NCBI GenBank assembly: GCA_025175895.1
Contig: CM045993.1
Span: 50,286,621-50,350,620, forward strand
Source: Wurfbainia villosa
Taxonomy: Eukaryota; Streptophyta; Magnoliopsida; Zingiberales; Zingiberaceae
Length of the DNA: 64,000 nt
Direction of reading: 5' to 3'
The position numbers were made by a program, and so were the translations under genes. The notes below the pieces were generated by a model. That model did no database searches, was not told the origin of the DNA, and saw nothing but the letters and a program-made list of their open reading frames with translations. Every line of letters starts with the position of its first letter. Positions within the stretch are counted from its first letter, which is position 1. Shown here one piece after another: positions 59,089 to 64,000 of the stretch.

Positions 59089-60099
59089 ATCTCTCCCTTT
59101 TTGATCTATGGAAAACCAACACAAAGTTAAGGGAAATTAAAGCATAAAACAAGTATAGTAAATGATGAATGTCATTTTCAAAAACTCCCCCTTAACCAAA
59201 ACTCCCCCTTAACCCTAGGTGAGTTTTGAAAGAGATACTTTAGTTTTCAAAAATCAAATTTTGTGTTACTCCCCCTTAACTTTCGCTCTTCTCCCCCTTT
59301 TGCCATAAATCAAAATTTTTTTGAGGTTTTTGTATAAAATAGGGGTTTAAAAATAATATCGTTTATGCATGCATCTAGATAAATAAAATATAAGTCCAAG
59401 CATGCGTCTAGCAGTAGTTAGATAGATTGGTTCGAGGTGTGTCCCTCTGCACCAATAATCTAAAGGTTTGTAATATAACCCTTAGGGTTAGTTTACTCTC
59501 CCCCTTAGTCAAATATATGAAGTGTAGGGGGCGCTAAACTTGGGCCTAAGAGTTGTTAAGTACAATAGTTGAGAAAATAAGTAGTATTTTGAAGAGGTTG
59601 TTCTAAGAATATTTCAATTATCCTTAACATCTCACCCATTCTATGTGTCTCAGAATTTGTTCACCTTATATGTTTTGTGAGATGATTTTAAATTGATTAA
59701 AGATAGTCAACCTTGGGTTAGATTTAGATTTAACCTTTAGATCGTTAAGTAAGTTTTCGAGAAACTGGCTTCCAGGTCATGGCGAGGCACAGGGGCCTTC
59801 TTTGATCGGAACAACGACCACTTCCTTAGACAAAGCCAAATTCAAGAAAATATCACTTAAGTCACTTAGGGTTACTTCCTGGTCTAACTAGTTTAGGATA
59901 TGGCAAGGTAGCTTCAGCTAGTTCCACTCGGTCAAGTGCACCAAGCTAGATACGCCTTATCTAGCCTGAATACACGAGACTTTGTTTCCCTAATGTACTA
60001 TCATCTTGCCGCGTCCTGATACTATGTTGTCAAGAGTTGACTAACTATTTTTTCTATCTATCCATTCTATAAATTAAAGAAAAATATTCAATTATTTTG
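59089..60099 (-). other. G2 3' untranslated region
   Basis: 1 kb without a coding frame, collinear with 28133-29248 of G. The best conserved block is GGCGAGGCACAGGGGCCTTC and its flanks (about 59770-60010). Confidence 0.7.
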
Positions 60100-61263
60100 C
60101 TAAGTAATCGGGTATACTATTTTAGTGTTAGCTCCCCCTAGACCATTGAACCAATATGATCTATTCAAATAATGAACTTGATCCTGAGAAATCCAATACT
60201 TATTAGTCCTTATATGTGTGTTCAATAAAACCTTTGGGACCCATGCTTGGACTCTTTGATGACTATGATTTACGATAGACATATAAGACCTATTCATAGT
60301 CTTTGACTTAAATCCGAGTCTGGCTTTATTGTACATGGCTCTTTGGGTTCCAAGTAGTCGGTTAAGGTTCTTAGATCCCAACGTGAACCTTTCCAACCTA
60401 GCCTCAACCTCTTGAACTCGGTCTTTCAAGAGAGAATTCTCCTCCTCAAGTTTTTCAATTTGGGTTGAGTTTCCCTCTTGAACTTGACTAGTTGAAGAGG
60501 TTAGAGTAGCCTCTTGCTTGAGGGTTTCAACCTCCTCAAGTAACGACTCAACCCTAGACTCACACTTAGTTAATTTCCTATTAAGCATATTAATTGTACT
60601 GTAAAGTGTACTAATTAAAGAGCGATTAACCTTGACTTTCCCTTTTGGTCCGTCTTTGAGTTTCCTCTCGAAGTAATCTTCAGGGTCGGAGTCGGAGTTG
60701 TAGTTGGACTCGGCTTCGGATTCTGACTCGGACTCCTCCGATCTTGCCATGTAAGCTATGTCTTCTCTGTTGTCCCAAGTTGCATGGAAGGCTTTCCTTG
60801 CTCCCTTTTTCTTTTGGTTCTCATTCTTCAATTTCCTTCTTTCCCTCCGAACGATCTTCCGCACTACATTCACTATTGCTTCCACCTTTTCGGATTCGGA
60901 CTCTGATTCGTCTTCGGGTTAGAGTCCATCTTCTTTCTTGGTGGGTGTCTTGCTTCTTTGTCCTACAAGTAGAGCAATACCTCTCTCCACCCGGACCACG
61001 TTAGTTTGCTCATGAAGTTCAAACTCAAAAAATAATTCGTCTAACCTAAGCTTCGAAAGGTCCTTAGAGACCTTGTAGACATCGACCATGGATGCCCACA
61101 AGGTAGTCCTAGGGAAAGCATTTAATGCGTACCTTATAAGGTCTCGATTCTGTATGGCTTGCCCAATCGAATGAAGACCATTGACGATATCTTGGATCCG
61201 CGCATGTAGTTGGGTGGCGGTCTCATGATCCTGCATCTTTAGATTGTACAGTTTATTTAAAAG
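60100..61263 (-). pseudogene. G2 gag, C-terminal two thirds
   Basis: One frame with a single stop (near 60919, after KKEDGL). It shows LLNKLYNLKMQDHET, VSKDLSKLRLDELFFEFE, the acidic ESESEAESNYNSDS tract, VRKIVRRERRKLKNE, KKGARKAFHATWDN, and the heptad-rich SRVESLLEEVETLKQE and EENSLLKDRVQEVEARLERF, then continues without the UAG found in G to GGANTKIVYPIT. As in G there is no CCHC knuckle. The 5' end is E2 LTR sequence, so codons upstream of 61263 are lost to this window. Confidence 0.88.
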
Positions 61264-63070
61264 TGTTAGTGAAAGCCCAGGAGCCAATCATGTGATGATT
61301 GTTGTATGGACTTTATTGTATCATATTCCTATTTATAAAGGCATGGTTATTATATTTACTTGTATTGGTGCCAAATAACTAAATATAATAATGTCCTTGA
61401 GTAGTAGGTTCTTATCTATATCAATCGATTGGTTGAATCGATAATGAGATGATATAGAGAACACTACTCTTAATCATTCCTAGTCGAGTATTAACATTCA
61501 GGGACAATATTAATGCGTAGAGACTAGCATGTAGGTCAACAAGATGACTTGATCTCACAAGTCATGGATATGAGATATCAAGTTGACACATGGGTATGCA
61601 TTGGAGAATGTATAGTGAATGACCCGCCATGAGAAAGTATCATGGATCGTTATATGAGTGTCATATACTTTCTCATGTGGCTATTAGTATGACTATTAGT
61701 CCTTAGACCTGAAGTCACCATGGTTCCCTACATAAGGAGTTGCATACTTTGGCTTCGTTAAACGTCACCCGTAAATGGGTGGACTATAAAGGCGATTACT
61801 GGGTATGTAACAAATTATGCGGAGGGATGTGAGTGATGTAGATGGGATCTATCCCTCCTATATGACGGGGGTGACATCGATATTCTTGATAGAGTGAGAC
61901 CACGAAGTGCATGGCCATACCCAAATGAGTCAATATGAGACATTGAGCTCATTTGATTAGAGTGAGTCTACTTGGAGTCTATGCCTCGATTGGTCAATCT
62001 AGATGTCAAGGATAGAGGGACATTGTCACATATTGTGAGAGTCACAATTAGTAGTCACAAAGGTGATGTTGGAGCTCAACATTCTTGTAACTTGGGTAGC
62101 AATGATGTGTTGCTAGATACCGCTCATTGCTTATGTTCCTAAATCGATTTAGGGACATTGTCAACATTACAAGAACCTATAGGGTCACACACATAAGAGC
62201 AATTAGATGGAGATTAGGTTCATATGATGAACCATGAGGATTAGGTTCATGGGATGAACCAAATTGGATTAAGAGTAATCCAAATTAGACTAATTGAGTT
62301 AGACTCAAGTTGATTCAAGTGTTGAATGAGTCTAATTTAGATTTGATTCATCAAATCAATTTAAATTAAATGAATAGAGATTCATTAAATTAAATTTACT
62401 TGAGTCAAGTGGTTAGATTTGATCAACCATGGGAGATTAGAGGTCAAGTTTGACTTGACTTGAGAGGGAAGATGAAAGGTCAAGTTTGACTTGACCAAAT
62501 GCCATGTCATGATGATGACATGGCATGGCCAGCCAATGATGGTGCTCCACATCATCATTGACTTGGTCAATTGGTGCCATCTCATGAGGAAGACCAAGAG
62601 GCATGGGAGTTACATGCATGCATGTAACCTCCCAAGCCATAATGTGGCCGGCCAACACCATTAGGGGTTATGATGGTGAAATTCGTTTTGGTGAGTTATT
62701 CCAACTTCATCTTCTTCCTTGGAATTTTTCTCTCAAGCTCTCTACCTCTCCCAACCTCATCTTGCCGAGATCTTCTAGGAGTTCTAGCACACTCAAGTTT
62801 GTCTCTTTCTCCACCTATTGCTTGTGTGGATACCATTGAGGAGTGTGCACTTGACACTCTCGAGTTCCGGCGAACTTTTGGACGAGCGGGATAAGCGAAG
62901 GGCATCGCTACGAGGGTAATGTTCTAACCTCTTAGATCTAAGGTAGATCTAGAGTTTTTGTAAGCACATACATGTTTTATATTTTTTATACTTCGCACGG
63001 ATCCGTGGCCGGGGATTCCGAGGTTTCCGCAACGCAAAAAGCGGTTTTTGCGGCTCGGAAAATCCCAACA
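61264..63070 (+). repeat. E2 5' LTR
   Basis: It begins TGTTAGTGAAAGCCC and ends GGAAAATCCCAACA. It is inserted in the G2 gag after TTTAAAAG. Confidence 0.93.
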
Positions 63071-63086
63071 GTGGTATCAGAGCCAC

Positions 63087-64000
63087 GTGCGAAGCATGTA
63101 TGTGTTTCGTCTTTGTAATTTTTGTATTAGATATAAAAATTACAGATTTATATGTTTCTGTAAATTTCCTAATTTTATAGAATTTTTGGGTATTTTTCTC
63201 AAAGAGTCGAAGCAACAAGTGTTGGGACACTTGTAGGCTTCAACCGTCGAGAAAAACTCCATGTCCTAGAGGCCGTAAGCCCAGCAATACGTAATAAGTC
63301 GCTGTAGGATCGTAGTAGGGACACTCACAAAGTTATTTTTGCGAGTATGGGCGCTTCCCTATCCCCGAAAGGGGCTTTGTCCCGCGATCGCGCCCGGAAA
63401 CCGCTTAGCGGGACCGTTACGGAGAGGTGACTCATTAATTTGAAAAAATAAAATTAGGAAAAATTATAGAAATTTCTGTAAAAATACATAATTTAGAATT
63501 ATGTATAATTATGTGATTTTCATGGCCCAATGACCCCAATTTGATTGGATTATGTGTGTTGTAATTCATAATACGGCCTGCGTACCGTTTTGTGGTTGTG
63601 CGTGTTGTATAGTGTATGCGACCTGCGCGTCGTACCTCTTCTTTTGATATTCTAGTTGTAATTAGTTTTTAGACTCGAATGTAACTCGAGTTTCATATTT
63701 GTAATGTATAAAATGGAGCGGTGGAAAGTCCACTCGAAGACGAGATTACGAGAAGGGTGACGACGACACATGGCGGTCAAAAGAAGCGCTTGGAAAAGCC
63801 GCTAGCCTTAGGTTGACCGTCCAATCTTCTCATTGGCTTGAGAAGATCGTAGTAGGGCCATGACTATATCACATTTAATTATATATATATGTTGATATAT
63901 ATATATATATATATATATTTAATTGATTTTGCTTGTATGTATGTGATGCATGCTAGTAGAATAATGCTTGTATGTATATGATGCATGCTAGGATAATTTT
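63087..64000 (+). other. E2 leader, noncoding
   Basis: It matches the E leader in the opposite orientation, including the CGTCGAGAAAAACTCC region, the short AT tract (63880-63920) and the GCATGC minisatellite at the window end. No ORF is supported. Confidence 0.85.

Larger units (their letters stand above)
58025..61263 (-). mobile_element. G2: second gag-only element, interrupted by E2
   Basis: 3' LTR 58025-59088 (1064 bp), PPT (plus strand ATCTCTCCCTTT), a noncoding stretch 59089-60099 homologous to G, and gag 60100-61263. Its 5' LTR and gag N-terminus should be to the right of E2. The architecture is the same as G, including the lack of pol. Confidence 0.88.
61264..64000 (+). mobile_element. 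E2: copia element E family, left end (5' LTR and leader)
   Basis: 5' LTR 61264-63070 (1807 bp), PBS 63071-63086 (GTGGTATCAGAGCCAC), then leader collinear with the reverse complement of 25870-26935. The TG...CA ends are intact, unlike the solo LTR at 1202. The gag-pol region, if present, starts about 0.7 kb beyond the window. Confidence 0.93.

Overview
This window is plant nuclear DNA made almost entirely of LTR retrotransposons. I found no host gene, tRNA, rRNA or CRISPR array. The assignment to a flowering plant rests on Ty1/copia and Ty3/gypsy remnants with plant-style primer-binding sites (TGGTATCAGAGC, complementary to initiator tRNA-Met), low GC, long microsatellites, and SIRE-like LTRs ending next to a G-run and GTGAATAGC. 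A repeat-rich monocot is possible, but that is a weak guess. Element names (B, D, E, G, H, J) are local labels given here.

Left part, 1-17,239: a D-family LTR tail (1-976), an inverted piece of E LTR (977-1172), a B LTR remnant split by an E solo LTR (1173-4187), a broken Ty3/gypsy remnant (4188-5700), a SIRE-like H LTR plus 3' internal sequence on the minus strand (5701-7647 and 16470-about 16725), a complete but dead copia element B1 (7648-16464, TSD AGGAG) inserted in H, and the RNase H end of copia D1 (about 16726-17239).

Centre, 17,240-51,483: one D1 3' LTR opened by a four-level nest. B2 (17667-49636, TSD ATATG) sits in D1. E (19480-34044, minus strand, TSD CGCTT) sits in the 5' LTR of B2. 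G (27064-32311, minus strand, TSD TTTAA/TTTAT) sits in the 5' LTR of E. Independently, B3 (38324-46934) sits in the pol gene of B2. E is the best preserved autonomous-type copia (YVDD intact, gag frameshifted). G is a gag-only element with no pol, and a second copy (G2) has the same architecture, so this looks like a non-autonomous family.

Right part, 51,484-64,000: a gypsy-like LTR with a 157-bp tandem array, a plus-strand H LTR fragment, and then the left halves of five successively younger insertions: D2, B4, J, G2, E2. Their right halves should lie beyond the window in the reverse order.

The coding regions are decayed polyproteins: nucleocapsid zinc knuckle, protease, integrase, reverse transcriptase and RNase H. 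They form no host pathway. The main biological content is the insertion history, the gag-only family, the nonsense codons shared by B2 and B3, the two RT active-site substitutions, and the repeat structures in the LTRs and leaders.
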